A DNA stretch of 64,000 nucleotides from an uncultured Lachnospiraceae bacterium (GCA_945919795.1 CAMEJJ010000020.1:1-64000); one strand, 5' to 3'. Positions 53,460-62,992 are shown, counted from the first letter of the stretch. The notes: generated by a model from the letters alone, not told the origin. Numbers and translations are program-made.

Positions 53460-55280
53460 CTATTCTATAGGTTTGGTTACTTCGCAAAGCCATTCATATT
53501 CTTTTTTTGATAAACACAAACCTATTTTATCACAAACTTGTCTGTGATAGGTATTTAAAATTTCTTTTTCGTGAGAATTTAATAAAGTTTCGTCAATTAA
53601 TTCCCGGTCAAAAGGAACATAGGTTAATGCACGAAAGCCCAAAAATCCATTTTCTTCCTCTACACATTCCAGCAGACTTTCTAACCGAATTCCATATTTT
53701 TCTTCAAAATAAAGACCCGGCTCATCCGAGGTAATCATACCGGGAACCATTGCCGTCAATTGAACTTTGCCATCACCCTGATTGGTACGAAAAGCATTCG
53801 GTCCTTCATGAACACTTAAGATATAGCCCACACCATGACCGGTTCCATGATTAAAATTCAAACCTTCTTTCCACAAGGGCTCTCTTGCTATCGCATCCAA
53901 ACTGTTCCCTGTTACGCCCTTCGGAAATTTAGCATCTAGTAAACGTAAATGTGCTTTTAATACCAGCGTATAATGTTTTTTCTGTTCACTTGGCACACAA
54001 TCCGGTTCTGCCATTAAGACCGTACGCGTGATATCCGTCGTCCCACAAAGATAATGGGCACCCGTATCAAACAACAAAAGATTATCCGTGCCGACTTTGG
54101 TATCGGTTTCTTCGGTGGCAGAATAATGTACAATCGCTCCGTTTGCGCCATATGCCATAATCGGATCAAAGCTTTCTTCCAAAAAAAGCTTATGTCTTTT
54201 CCGATACTTTAAAAGAATTTCAGCTAACTGCATTTCCGTTAAAAGCGGTTCCGTCCAGATGCCGTTTAAAACAGCATCCCGATAATTTTTGAGAAAGTAT
54301 AAAAATTTCGTTACCGCAACGCCGTCATAAATATGAGCCTCTCTCATATTTCGCAGCTCTGTTTCATTTTTAACAGCTTTCATTTTTTCAGAAGGATTGG
54401 GCTGAAAAATAAACGTATTGCCATTTTCAGTCAGGGTTTCTATCAGCGAGGTATTTACAATCCGATTATCTAATACGATATTTTGACCTCGAACTGTTTT
54501 CACAAAATCATAAATTTCTTCATACGGCAAAAGCTTTACATCGTTAAACTCAAACCGGTTGATATCCTTTAAGGCATTTTCATCTGCAAAAAGCAGACAA
54601 TCATTCATCGTAATATATAAATAAGATAAAAATACCGGATTGCAATGAACATCATTGCCTCGCAGGTTTAAAATCCACGCAATATCCTCTAAAGAAGTTA
54701 GTAGATGCGCTGATGCATGAACTTTTTCCATTTCCTTTCGAATATCCGCAATCTTGGCAGCCGATTCATATCCCGCCTGATTGGCAGACAATTCCCAAAC
54801 CGGATGAAAAGAGATATCCGGTCTTTCTGTCCAAATACGGTCCACCAGATCAAAATGACTGTTTATAGTAATATTTTTTTCTGCTAAAGAAAACCGCTCT
54901 TTCAGTTTTTCTGTAAAGTCGGCACTCACACATCTGCCGTCAAAACCCAGAACCTCACCATCAGACAGAGTCTTAACCAGATATTCTTCCACCGAAAGGA
55001 CTCCCGGTTCATTCATTTTCATCAATTGAATTTCCGTATCCTGCAACTGGTTAGCAGCCTGTATAAAATATCGGCCGTCCGTCCAGAGACCGGCAAAATC
55101 CTTTGTGATAACCAAGGTTCCGGCAGATCCGGTAAATCCGGATAAAAATTCCCGACATTTAAAATGATCACAGACATACTCTGAGCCGTGAAAATCATTT
55201 GTCGGGATATAATAAGCCGTAATATGTTCTTTTTCCATCTCTGTCCGAAGCATAGATAATTTTTCAGTAACTGTTAGCAT
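53460..55280 (-). CDS. Xaa-Pro aminopeptidase (M24B), long form
   Basis: A 606-residue creatinase-fold peptidase with two N-terminal creatinase-like domains (DFHGSEYVCDHFKCREFLSG) and the pita-bread catalytic domain. Metal ligands are visible: LLFDTGAHYL and TTDITRTV (Asp pair), GTGHGVGYIL with SVHEGP (His), SDEPGLYFE and GIRLESL (Glu pair). The three-domain long form resembles eukaryotic aminopeptidase P1. It removes N-terminal residues preceding proline. Confidence 0.94.
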   Translation of the reverse strand: MLTVTEKLSMLRTEMEKEHITAYYIPTNDFHGSEYVCDHFKCREFLSGFTGSAGTLVITKDFAGLWTDGRYFIQAANQLQDTEIQLMKMNEPGVLSVEEYLVKTLSDGEVLGFDGRCVSADFTEKLKERFSLAEKNITINSHFDLVDRIWTERPDISFHPVWELSANQAGYESAAKIADIRKEMEKVHASAHLLTSLEDIAWILNLRGNDVHCNPVFLSYLYITMNDCLLFADENALKDINRFEFNDVKLLPYEEIYDFVKTVRGQNIVLDNRIVNTSLIETLTENGNTFIFQPNPSEKMKAVKNETELRNMREAHIYDGVAVTKFLYFLKNYRDAVLNGIWTEPLLTEMQLAEILLKYRKRHKLFLEESFDPIMAYGANGAIVHYSATEETDTKVGTDNLLLFDTGAHYLCGTTDITRTVLMAEPDCVPSEQKKHYTLVLKAHLRLLDAKFPKGVTGNSLDAIAREPLWKEGLNFNHGTGHGVGYILSVHEGPNAFRTNQGDGKVQLTAMVPGMITSDEPGLYFEEKYGIRLESLLECVEEENGFLGFRALTYVPFDRELIDETLLNSHEKEILNTYHRQVCDKIGLCLSKKEYEWLCEVTKPIE

Positions 55281-55328
55281 ATGTTTACTTCCTTATTTAT
55301 TTCTTTTTCCCTTTTCTAATCTGTGTTC

Positions 55329-55436
55329 CCGATATATTTTTGCTGTCTCGTATTTCGGTTTCCAGACTTTCTAAGCGGCATGTTCACAAAGTATCATTTA
55401 ATGACCGGTTTCAAAACTCACGTCTTCGGACAGTTC
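55329..55436. repeat. Partial palindromic repeat, copy C (right arm from the apex)
   Basis: Read on the minus strand, AACTGTCCGAAGACG, GTTTTGAAACCGG, ATGCCGCTTAGAAAG and GAAACCGAAATACG follow the same order as the right half of copies A and B. It begins at the apex of the palindrome directly at the stop codon of the flippase gene and ends in GGGAACACAGATTAGAAAAGGG, resembling the edge of copy D. Confidence 0.75.
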
Positions 55437-57064
55437 TAAATCAAATGCAATTTTGCCAATATTCCTGCCAGCTTCTTTCCTTTTGGCATTGCCAAAATAT
55501 CATCTTTGTTTAAAACTCCCAATTTCAAAATCAAAATTCCATATATAAAAGCAGCTACGGCAACAGAAATCAGCAATGAAGCAACATTGCTCTTTATCAT
55601 AGCGAAAAGTAGCATATATACAAAGTATGCGACAATGCCCATGATGACGGATGCCAAAAGGGGCAACACAAATATTTTTTTCATATCCTGCTTATAATCC
55701 AAATACTTACGGACGGCTCTCTGATTTAGTACACACATCAGGAATGAATAGACAATCGTAGCAATCGCTATAGAGTATAAATTTAATTCCGTAAAAATTA
55801 AACAGGGAATTAATACCAAAGTCTGTACGACCAGTGCAATTGCCGCATGGTAAACCGGAGCGGTAACTTTTCCTATTCCCTGTAAAACAGCATTAGTCAG
55901 AGTTGATAACGAATAAAAAACAACTGTGACACTCAAAGCCCTGAGCAATGCTCCGGCAAGAGGAATATTGGTCTGACCCGGGAACAAAAATGAAACCACC
56001 GGCTCTGCCAGCACAAAAATTCCGACCATGGAAGGAATTGCAATTAACATCGTTGTTAAAATAGCCGTATGAACTTTGCTTCGGGTCCCTTTTACATCTC
56101 CCGTTGCATATTTTCCGGATACACTCGGGATCATGGCAGCCGACATGGCAGAGGCAATGGCAATGGGAATATTGGAAATAACCACTGCTTTTCCGGAATA
56201 AACGCCATACCAGATTGCAATCTGGGAAACATCCACATCCTTCATCAGTTTCAAGATTTTCCGATAGATGGTTTCATCCAAAGATGTGCTGAAATTGTAA
56301 ATGAAAGTACTCAAAATAAAAGGTGTCACCAAAGAAAAAATAATCTTAAATATTTCGGAATACTGCAGAACTTCCTTATGTTCATCCTTTTGTATTCTTT
56401 CTTTAATTTCTTTTTTGTGCATTCCATACATGAATGTCATAAATGCTAACGCAATTAAAACACCGGCTCCGGTACCGAGAGCACTACCCATTGCTCCGTA
56501 CACAGCCTGTGTGGAGGGATCCCTGTCAATGACTAACTGCTTTAAAAGATATGCAGCCATAATACTGATAATGGCATTTAATATCTGTTCCAAAATCTGG
56601 GAAACCGATGTCTGAACCATAGTTTTGTGAGCCTGAAAGTATCCACGAAGCACCCCTAACAGACCGGAAACAAAAATAGTGGGAGAAAAAACACGAAGTA
56701 CCATGACCGCATTTTGTTCCACCAAAAAACCGGCTCCGAAAAATGCAAACAGACTGGCACATCCGCCCACAACAATGACATAAATAAATGCACAGTAGAA
56801 AATTCTCTGCGCATTTTTGTACTCCTTTAGCGCTAATTTTCCCGCAATTACCTTGGAAATCGCAGCGGGAATCGAGTAAGAACTAATCAGCAGAATAATC
56901 GTATAAATATTATAAGCCGATCCGTAATATCCGTTTCCTTCATCTCCGATGATTGCAGCTAAAGGACTTCTATATAAAATTCCGATGATTCTGCAGATAA
57001 TTCCGGCCATTGCCAGAATTCCTGCCTGCATGATGAACCCATCACTCTTTTTTTCGAGACTCAA
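55436..57064 (-). CDS. SpoVB/MurJ-like lipid-linked oligosaccharide flippase
   Basis: A 542-residue MOP-superfamily exporter with 14 predicted helices (AGILAMAGIICRIIGILYRSPL start, GLLGVLRGYFQAHKTM, SVTVVFYSLSTLTNAVLQGIG). Family members (YtgP, SpoVB) flip peptidoglycan or other lipid-linked precursors. GNAT and Maf genes lie upstream; the partial repeat begins at its stop codon. Confidence 0.88.
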   Translation of the reverse strand: MSLEKKSDGFIMQAGILAMAGIICRIIGILYRSPLAAIIGDEGNGYYGSAYNIYTIILLISSYSIPAAISKVIAGKLALKEYKNAQRIFYCAFIYVIVVGGCASLFAFFGAGFLVEQNAVMVLRVFSPTIFVSGLLGVLRGYFQAHKTMVQTSVSQILEQILNAIISIMAAYLLKQLVIDRDPSTQAVYGAMGSALGTGAGVLIALAFMTFMYGMHKKEIKERIQKDEHKEVLQYSEIFKIIFSLVTPFILSTFIYNFSTSLDETIYRKILKLMKDVDVSQIAIWYGVYSGKAVVISNIPIAIASAMSAAMIPSVSGKYATGDVKGTRSKVHTAILTTMLIAIPSMVGIFVLAEPVVSFLFPGQTNIPLAGALLRALSVTVVFYSLSTLTNAVLQGIGKVTAPVYHAAIALVVQTLVLIPCLIFTELNLYSIAIATIVYSFLMCVLNQRAVRKYLDYKQDMKKIFVLPLLASVIMGIVAYFVYMLLFAMIKSNVASLLISVAVAAFIYGILILKLGVLNKDDILAMPKGKKLAGILAKLHLI

Positions 57065-57065
57065 A

Positions 57066-57512
57066 TTATTCTTCCTCTTTTTTCTTTTTCCGATAATACA
57101 TCAGATATTCCACTTCACCCAGGTCTTCGTGCACGCTTTCTTCCTTTTTAATCAGTCCTCTGTTTTCATAAAAGGTCACCGCACCATAATTATTTTCAAA
57201 AACATGAAGTGTAAAGAAATCATTATCTTCCTTTATATAATTGAGCAGTCTGGTACCGATCCCGGTTCCGCGATACTCTTTATCGACAAACAGACCATCC
57301 ACATAACCATTATCCATGCCGATAAAACCGACAACATAGCCATCGATTTCATAGACATATACTTCCGAAAGCGGAAGATTCCTTTTCACATAATTGAAAT
57401 TTCTATCCCAATAAGAAGGACTGATAAAATCATGTGCTTCCAGATTTCCCTCATACCAGATCTTTAAAACCCGATTTAAATCCATATCATTAAAGCTTCT
57501 TATGATATCCAT
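57066..57512 (-). CDS. GNAT family N-acetyltransferase
   Basis: A 148-residue acetyltransferase with the acetyl-CoA loop EYRGTGIGTRLL (about 83-94) and the downstream N-Y-x-A-V-x-F-Y-E motif. Start 57512 is preferred over an upstream GTG that overlaps the ribosome binding site. It ends 1 bp before the flippase gene, suggesting coupling. Substrate unknown. Confidence 0.88.
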   Translation of the reverse strand: MDIIRSFNDMDLNRVLKIWYEGNLEAHDFISPSYWDRNFNYVKRNLPLSEVYVYEIDGYVVGFIGMDNGYVDGLFVDKEYRGTGIGTRLLNYIKEDNDFFTLHVFENNYGAVTFYENRGLIKKEESVHEDLGEVEYLMYYRKKKKEEE

Positions 57513-57633
57513 TCGTATTTCCACACCTTTACAATTTGCAGATTATGCTTTGAATGCCACTAACACCTTTTAATCCTTATAAAAAATAACGCAAACCATT
57601 TACAGTATTTTGACCGCTTAATCCTTGTATACA

Positions 57634-58266
57634 TTATATGCGAAAGAAATTCTTCTGACAACCCAGTCGGATAAACGCAGATAATGGAAATCCGACAACG
57701 GTATTGTAATCTCCAATAATTTTTTCCACCAAAAAAGCTCCTATTCCCTGAATACCATAAGCTCCTGCCTTATCCATGGGTTCTTTTGTGGCAACATATG
57801 CTTCTGCTTCCTCTTTTGAAAAAGGATACATACAGACTTTGGTCTCCTCTACAAAGCAAAAACTATCATCCTCAATTATTTTTCCGTCTTTATCCAGACA
57901 AATCACACTGACTCCGGTTAACACTTCATGCTCTTTCCCGGACAGAGCCATAAGCATGTCCACGGCATCCGCTTCATCCGCCGGTTTTCCCAAAATTTTC
58001 TGATTTGCGGCTACGACCGTATCTGCACCGATGACAATGGTCTTTTCATATTTTGAATCCAAAGCCCATTCGTATTCAAAATATCTGTTTGCAACCTCTT
58101 TCGCCTTTTGCTCTGAAAGACCTGCAACTACCTTCTTGGGATTGCTTTCTTTGACAATTTCTTCACCTTCGCTTTTTATCACCGTGAACAAAAGCCCCAT
58201 ACGTTCAAACATTTCTTTTCTGCGCGGCGAACCGGATGCAAGAATCATATTTACTGACTGGTTCAT
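57634..58266 (-). CDS. maf: Maf nucleoside triphosphate pyrophosphatase
   Basis: A 210-residue house-cleaning pyrophosphatase. ILASGSPRRKEM (8-19) is the substrate loop, GADTVVAANQKILGKP and DKAGAYGIQGIGAFLVEKIIG are family segments with the catalytic Asp and Lys. It hydrolyses non-canonical or pyrimidine NTPs. Confidence 0.94.
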   Translation of the reverse strand: MNQSVNMILASGSPRRKEMFERMGLLFTVIKSEGEEIVKESNPKKVVAGLSEQKAKEVANRYFEYEWALDSKYEKTIVIGADTVVAANQKILGKPADEADAVDMLMALSGKEHEVLTGVSVICLDKDGKIIEDDSFCFVEETKVCMYPFSKEEAEAYVATKEPMDKAGAYGIQGIGAFLVEKIIGDYNTVVGFPLSAFIRLGCQKNFFRI

Positions 58267-58308
58267 ATTTTTCTCCTCATGCTTATATTCATACTTATAT
58301 TAACCATA

Positions 58309-58389
58309 AGAACTTTTTTAATTACTAATGTCTATATTAATTTGCTTCTTTCTTAACATCTTGTAATCATCTAATTTAATTAATTCATT
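58309..58389 (-). repeat. 81-bp direct repeat, copy 1
   Basis: Matches 62912-62992 with four substitutions and no gaps. On the minus strand it encodes a tail NELIKLDDYKMLRKKQINID followed by ISN and stop, so it is the 3' end of a small coding sequence. The remaining stretch to 58587 contains AATAACTG/CAGTTATT around a 42-base loop and no gene. Confidence 0.75.
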
Positions 58390-58587
58390 ATTTATTAATT
58401 TCGAATCATAAGTATCTTTTCAAAATCGAACAAAGCATCTACATACTACCACTCTGGACAAAGAAGCTTTAAAAATAACTGCACCGCCTACATATCATTG
58501 AATTCGTGAACAGGTAGATAATACAGTTATTTTATAAAAAGGGATTTAGGGAGTTGGATTCCTAAATTAAAACCATAAGTATCCTAA

Positions 58588-58878
58588 TTATTTATAACTT
58601 TTAATTTTCCAAATATCGCCCGAATTAAATTGAAGTTCTATATTAATAATATTACCCGAATTAAAAACATCACTTGAAACTACATATGTTCCCTTTCCCC
58701 ACTCTTCTTTATTTGTAAACTCAATTTCAACGAATTGTCTGATTATAATTTTATTTATTTCATTTTTAGGAGTAAGAAATTGCAGTAAAATAGTTCCTTT
58801 GGGATAATCAATTTCAATTTTCTCCATTTTACAATCATGTAAAGCCGAGTCACCAAACAATTTTTCTATATCCATCAT
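58588..58878 (-). CDS. Putative immunity protein of a polymorphic toxin
   Basis: A 96-residue beta-rich protein (IEIDYPKGTILLQFLTPKN, IELQFNSGDIWKIKSYK). It begins 11 bp after the stop codon of a toxin C-terminal domain, the usual place of the cognate immunity gene. I do not recognise its immunity family. Confidence 0.6.
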   Translation of the reverse strand: MMDIEKLFGDSALHDCKMEKIEIDYPKGTILLQFLTPKNEINKIIIRQFVEIEFTNKEEWGKGTYVVSSDVFNSGNIINIELQFNSGDIWKIKSYK

Positions 58879-58889
58879 AAATTCCTCTT

Positions 58890-59157
58890 CTATTTTTCAA
58901 AAGTATCTTCTGGCAAGAAATGTGTTTCACCACTACTATTTGGTAATCTAGTATTTCCATCATCTCCAATGACATGGTAGTGCGAACCATATTTTAAATC
59001 CTCATCCCATTCAAAAACAGCTTTTTTGCTTTCATCTATCCATTTAATTATTTTCCCTTTTTTTGTTTTGAATGGTCCGATTTTTGTTAAGCCTTCTGGA
59101 TTACTTGGAAATTCAATTATATTAGAATCACTACCACTCTTGACAAAGACTCTTTAC
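58890..59157 (-). pseudogene. C-terminal toxin domain, 5' truncated
   Basis: A frame of about 88 codons without start (RVFVKSGSDSNIIEF ... FEWDEDLKYGSHYHVIGDDG ... THFLPEDTFEK). The KYGSHYHV segment with a following Gly/Pro-rich tail is typical of C-terminal nuclease domains of polymorphic toxins; the exact family is uncertain. Stops precede it in frame, and the IS110 gene lies 105 bp upstream, so it is an orphan cassette or has been cut from its large N-terminal part. Confidence 0.6.
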
Positions 59158-59262
59158 TCTTATAATTATCCAAGCCGATGTTCCTACCCCGAAAAATGAA
59201 TACACTTCCCAAAGCCGACTCTTGCATCTGCTTAAAAGTTTATCATATATTTGCCATTTGCT

Positions 59263-60498
59263 CTACATATTTTCGCCAGCATTTTCCACTACTGGCATAC
59301 GGTACTCTGTACCATTTTTTAACATTCCATAAATAATACTGATTAATCGTCTGGAAATACAAATCAGTGCCTGCTGGCTGGTTTTTCCCTCTGCCTTACG
59401 CTTCTCGTAGTAGGCTCGCACTACTGGATTTCTTGGTGTGCCTTTTGAGGATAGCTGCACCATCTGGATTGCAAGAAAATAAATAGTAGCCTGCAGTCGT
59501 CTGTTTCCCTGCTTGGTAGCTACATCCTTCCCCTTACCGCTGGAGGATAAATGAAGTGGTGCAATCCCTGCGAACTGTGCCAGTTTATTGGCATTACTAA
59601 AACGTTTGATATCACCAATCTCTGCAAGAATCTTAACTGCTGTAATGACATTTACACCGGGAATAGTTGTAAGCGTGTAGCCAAGCATCTTATACATCTG
59701 TTCCAGCATCTTGTCTACTTCCGCAAGCTGGCTATCATAGTGCTGTAAATCACTGACAATGCTAAGTGTCACCATGTCTCTGGCATCTTGATAATCAATA
59801 TTTTTTACTTTATCACTGGCTACCGCATCCAAGATTTTCTCGCAAGTTTTAGTGGAGCATTTGTTATGGCTGACGGGAACAAGTTCCTTACGTAAATCTT
59901 CCACAGACTTACCCCTAAGATACTTTCTGGATGGATAATGCTCCCAGAAGTACAGTGCAGTAGGTCTACTGATGTCATTAAAAAATGACTTATACGACGG
60001 ATACGCAATACACAACTGCTCGTGCAACTGATTAACCAGTCTGGTTCGCTGTTTCATGATATTGTCCCTATGATGCACCAGCTGACCAAGTGACCAGTAC
60101 GCATCATTGGGGCAGGCATCCGGAAGTTTGTCAAGCATATTTAGAGTTGCAAGTGCAATGGCTTCCGCATCATCACTGTCACTCTTACGGTACATAGCAC
60201 CTCGATGCTTTGCCTGTCGATGTGAGATAGCAGTATTTACATCCTTAACCAGATACCCCTTGTCAATCAACCAAACCGCTAAAGCTCTACCATAACCGTA
60301 AGCATTCTCCAAACCATAAACTACTTCTTTTCCATCGGTATTACATTTTTTCACTTTCGTAACCAGCTTAGGAAAATCGGCTGGTCTGTTTGGGAATGTA
60401 ATCTCTCCCAACTTTTGATTGTAACAGTCAATCATAACCGTTGTTTGAGGCTCCTTATGTAAGTCAATACCCACATAAACATAATTCTCTTTAATCAT
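59263..60498 (-). CDS. IS110-family transposase (bridge-RNA type recombinase)
   Basis: A 411-residue DEDD recombinase. D12 (VGIDLHK), E64 (YGLENAYGYG), D107 and D110 (KSDSDDAEA) form the RuvC-like site, and the Tnp_20 domain has SSSGKGKDVATKQGNRRL with the catalytic serine. It appears intact. IS110 elements lack terminal inverted repeats and carry a bridge RNA in a non-coding end, in this group usually upstream of the gene, so 60499-60800 is the candidate region. Element ends were not determined. Confidence 0.92.
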   Translation of the reverse strand: MIKENYVYVGIDLHKEPQTTVMIDCYNQKLGEITFPNRPADFPKLVTKVKKCNTDGKEVVYGLENAYGYGRALAVWLIDKGYLVKDVNTAISHRQAKHRGAMYRKSDSDDAEAIALATLNMLDKLPDACPNDAYWSLGQLVHHRDNIMKQRTRLVNQLHEQLCIAYPSYKSFFNDISRPTALYFWEHYPSRKYLRGKSVEDLRKELVPVSHNKCSTKTCEKILDAVASDKVKNIDYQDARDMVTLSIVSDLQHYDSQLAEVDKMLEQMYKMLGYTLTTIPGVNVITAVKILAEIGDIKRFSNANKLAQFAGIAPLHLSSSGKGKDVATKQGNRRLQATIYFLAIQMVQLSSKGTPRNPVVRAYYEKRKAEGKTSQQALICISRRLISIIYGMLKNGTEYRMPVVENAGENM

Positions 60499-61360
60499 AA
60501 AAAATCATCGCTCCAATCTCAATGTTTGGCAAAATAGTGGCAATCTCAACTGTTAAGCATCTTTCTCGGAATTACGCATCTTTTCAGCAACCAAGTGTGC
60601 AAGAGTGGTATAGCCTATCCACTTCTGGTCAGGCACAAAATATTCCGCAAAGGAACACCGCTGACTTTCATGGAGATGGATACATCCTGCAGAACACAGG
60701 ACACGAAGCAGAAGAAATCTCCTTCGTGGTGTGTGATGTTAACTCTGAAAAAGAACAGTTGCAAGTCAAAATTTTTGTTTTTGAAAAATCGGAGGAAACT
60801 TTGGCGATGTGAAGACAGAATTGGCTTTATGCCATAGACCAAAAACAGAGAAAAAACCGTAAATATGCACAAATTCAATTTTTAGACAGACAAAACAACT
60901 TTCTCTTACCCCTGTGAGAGCCTGTGTTGCCCCTGTGTGCGATTTTAAGAGCGAAGTCGAGGAGTTACCCATGATAGACTTTTTAGGGCTTGTTGGGGAA
61001 ATGTGAAAGAAGATACTTTTAGAAAATATAAGAAAAATATTAGGGTCGAAAATAGTGCAGGTTAAAGGCTTTATGCCGCAAGGAAGCGGCATAGCCAAGA
61101 AACACCCACCGGCAGAGCCGTTGGGTGAAATGTGGTATGGCATATCTTTCTCTGCTGTTCAAAAATTTGTTATGCTTTGGGATAATTTTATCGGGATTTC
61201 CATATAACAGAAAATCGAGAATGTTCCATGGCAGTTGTCGCCAATAGAACATTCCCGATTCTGTTTTTTGTTTAGGTATTATAGAGATATTTCATCCCCC
61301 TTATACCCCCTGATGAGTGCCATTGTAACATGGACTTTTTGGGTTCGTCAAGGTTAAATG
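60499..61360. other. Non-coding region with hairpins upstream of IS110
   Basis: No convincing gene in 862 bases; short plus-strand frames have no ribosome binding site. The left part probably belongs to the non-coding end of the IS110 element. The right part holds GGCTttATGCCGC/GCGGCATAGCC (61067-61096), CACCCAcCGGC/GCCGtTGGGTG (61103-61127) and a terminator (61208-61269), all on the plus strand, so a structured transcript may end there. Confidence 0.5.
61208..61269 (+). terminator. Plus-strand terminator
   Basis: CAGAaaATCGaGAATGTTC pairs with GAACATTCcCGATtcTG around a 20-base loop and is followed by TTTTTT. No plus-strand gene lies upstream, which points to a non-coding transcript or a lost gene. 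Confidence 0.75.
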
Positions 61361-61942
61361 TTACATCCCTGCAATAATTAGTTCTTGATTTATTTTTCTT
61401 GCAATTCCAGATATAGTTGCAACTCCATAGGTTCCAAGCAATTTGGGCTGATTAGCAAGTTCTTTCCCATATTCATCAAAAAACTTACCTTTTCCTATGC
61501 TATAGAATCCATAATCCTTGACATTTAATATCTCGTCATAGTGTTCAACATTATAAAAGTAGCCTCTTGTCCAATATTCCTTTCCAACTATCTGTGGCGG
61601 AAGCAACAAATCATCTTCTTTTACTCCATTGCTAATACTTCCTTTGATATCAACATTTCGTTTAAAAATCAGTACTAGCAATAGGTCATCACCATTGATA
61701 TTATGAATATGATTATTTAAAACAACGCCATAAAAATAAATATCATCTCTTGGATTAACTTTAAAGATATCTCCAATTTCTGGATAGATTCTTTTCCTTT
61801 TTATCACCTGCAGTTGATAATCCGAAACATCAGAATTATCCAACTCATTAAGTTTTTCTTTTATCTCATCAGGTAGTTTTTCGCACCGTTCTTTCCATCT
61901 GTTTGAAATAATATTATTGTTTATATTTTTCAAATCTATCAT
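61361..61942 (-). CDS. Immunity protein, Imm26-like
   Basis: A 193-residue protein with YPEIGDIFKVNPRDDIYFYG at about 53-72, the pattern (GDIF-hydrophobic-DD-aromatic-GxV) of the Imm26 family. It begins 4 bp after the GIY-YIG toxin module and should neutralise it. The N-terminal 45 residues are helical. Confidence 0.7.
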   Translation of the reverse strand: MIDLKNINNNIISNRWKERCEKLPDEIKEKLNELDNSDVSDYQLQVIKRKRIYPEIGDIFKVNPRDDIYFYGVVLNNHIHNINGDDLLLVLIFKRNVDIKGSISNGVKEDDLLLPPQIVGKEYWTRGYFYNVEHYDEILNVKDYGFYSIGKGKFFDEYGKELANQPKLLGTYGVATISGIARKINQELIIAGM

Positions 61943-61946
61943 ATCT

Positions 61947-62870
61947 CTATTCCACTCCTAAGTATTGTTTTGCCCAATTCATTGCATCTTGATAATATTT
62001 ATTATTCGGACTTATACTGTTAATCTTATTAAGAGCATTGGGTCCATTTTCAATATAATATTGTTCAATCGCTCTGGCCTGATTCCTGGTTAAGCCCTCA
62101 TATTGAATATCTAAATCATCAAAACCTTTACCTGCGTTATTATGTTGATTTAATCTAGCATTTTTTGTTTGTTTAGTTATTCCTGTATATTGAGCTGTTC
62201 CATCCTTCATTCCAAAGTACACTTTATTATCTGTTGCACCCTTACCCAACCAGTCATCAAATCCTGCTGTTGTAGAAGGTGTACCACTCTCATTCATCAC
62301 TTTTCCAGAATCCTTCGCAATATCATCCAGATTCTTTCCAGCTGCTTCGGCTGCCTCTTCTATAACATCATCAGCATTTTGCCCAACAGCTTCCTCTATG
62401 ACATCATCGGCATTCTTTTTAACGACCTCTTCTACGACTTCCTTGCTTTCCTTTGCCGCTTCTTTTGCCATTTGTTCTGCAAGTTCTTTCTCCGCTGCCT
62501 TTTTGGCTGCTTCCATCGCTGCTATTCCCTGTCCTACTTGTCCGCAGGCTGCCGCTGTTCCCGTGCTGACATGGTATGCCGTTTCGTTTCCGGAATACAG
62601 GGTATCACGTACCAGATTGAAACTCGTGCTTTCACTGTCCCCATTCCAGCCATACGCAATTTCATATATGCCTTGTGCAATGTCACCGCCTCCGGATGCC
62701 GACACAATTCCGGCTGCTATTTCTCCGCCTACTCCAATTCCGGCAACGCAGAACGGTGCACTGATAACGGCAAGCCCCACAGCTCCGGTTATCTTTCCAC
62801 TTCCAAGTGCAATCAGACCCACACCTTTGAGTATGCGTGACAGATCTTTATCTGGTATCTTTTCCTGCAC
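61947..62870 (-). CDS. Polymorphic toxin module with GIY-YIG nuclease domain, 5' truncated
   Basis: A 307-residue frame starting at GTG. Residues 1-125 are a Gly/Ala-rich hydrophobic pre-toxin region, 120-195 an Ala/Glu/Lys-rich helix with the near repeat NADDVIEEA, and 215-307 a GIY-YIG-like nuclease (KVYFGMKDG ... YTGITKQ ... LTRNQARAIEQYYIENGP). The GTG has no ribosome binding site, and the frame continues upstream to an in-frame stop without other start, so the secretion and repeat parts of the toxin are missing. It may serve as a reservoir cassette. Confidence 0.7.
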   Translation of the reverse strand: MQEKIPDKDLSRILKGVGLIALGSGKITGAVGLAVISAPFCVAGIGVGGEIAAGIVSASGGGDIAQGIYEIAYGWNGDSESTSFNLVRDTLYSGNETAYHVSTGTAAACGQVGQGIAAMEAAKKAAEKELAEQMAKEAAKESKEVVEEVVKKNADDVIEEAVGQNADDVIEEAAEAAGKNLDDIAKDSGKVMNESGTPSTTAGFDDWLGKGATDNKVYFGMKDGTAQYTGITKQTKNARLNQHNNAGKGFDDLDIQYEGLTRNQARAIEQYYIENGPNALNKINSISPNNKYYQDAMNWAKQYLGVE

Positions 62871-62911
62871 ATAATTAAAGCAGTACTGGAAACCCTTACA
62901 TGGTTATTTGT

Positions 62912-62992
62912 AGAACTTTTTTAATTACTAATGTCTATATCAATGTGCCTCTTTCTTAACATCTCGTAATCATCTAATTTAATTAATTCATT
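62912..62992 (-). repeat. 81-bp direct repeat, copy 2
   Basis: Matches 58309-58389 (77 of 81). On the minus strand it encodes NELIKLDDYEMLRKRHIDID, ISN and stop, as the end of a possible 35-residue peptide beginning MHCFHVTCCCED at about 63019. Confidence 0.75.

Noticed and set aside
62169-62874. Plus-strand frames of 223 and 158 codons, rich in Cys/Ser/Ala
   Set aside because: Antisense of the Ala/Glu-rich toxin region; composition follows from the opposite strand.
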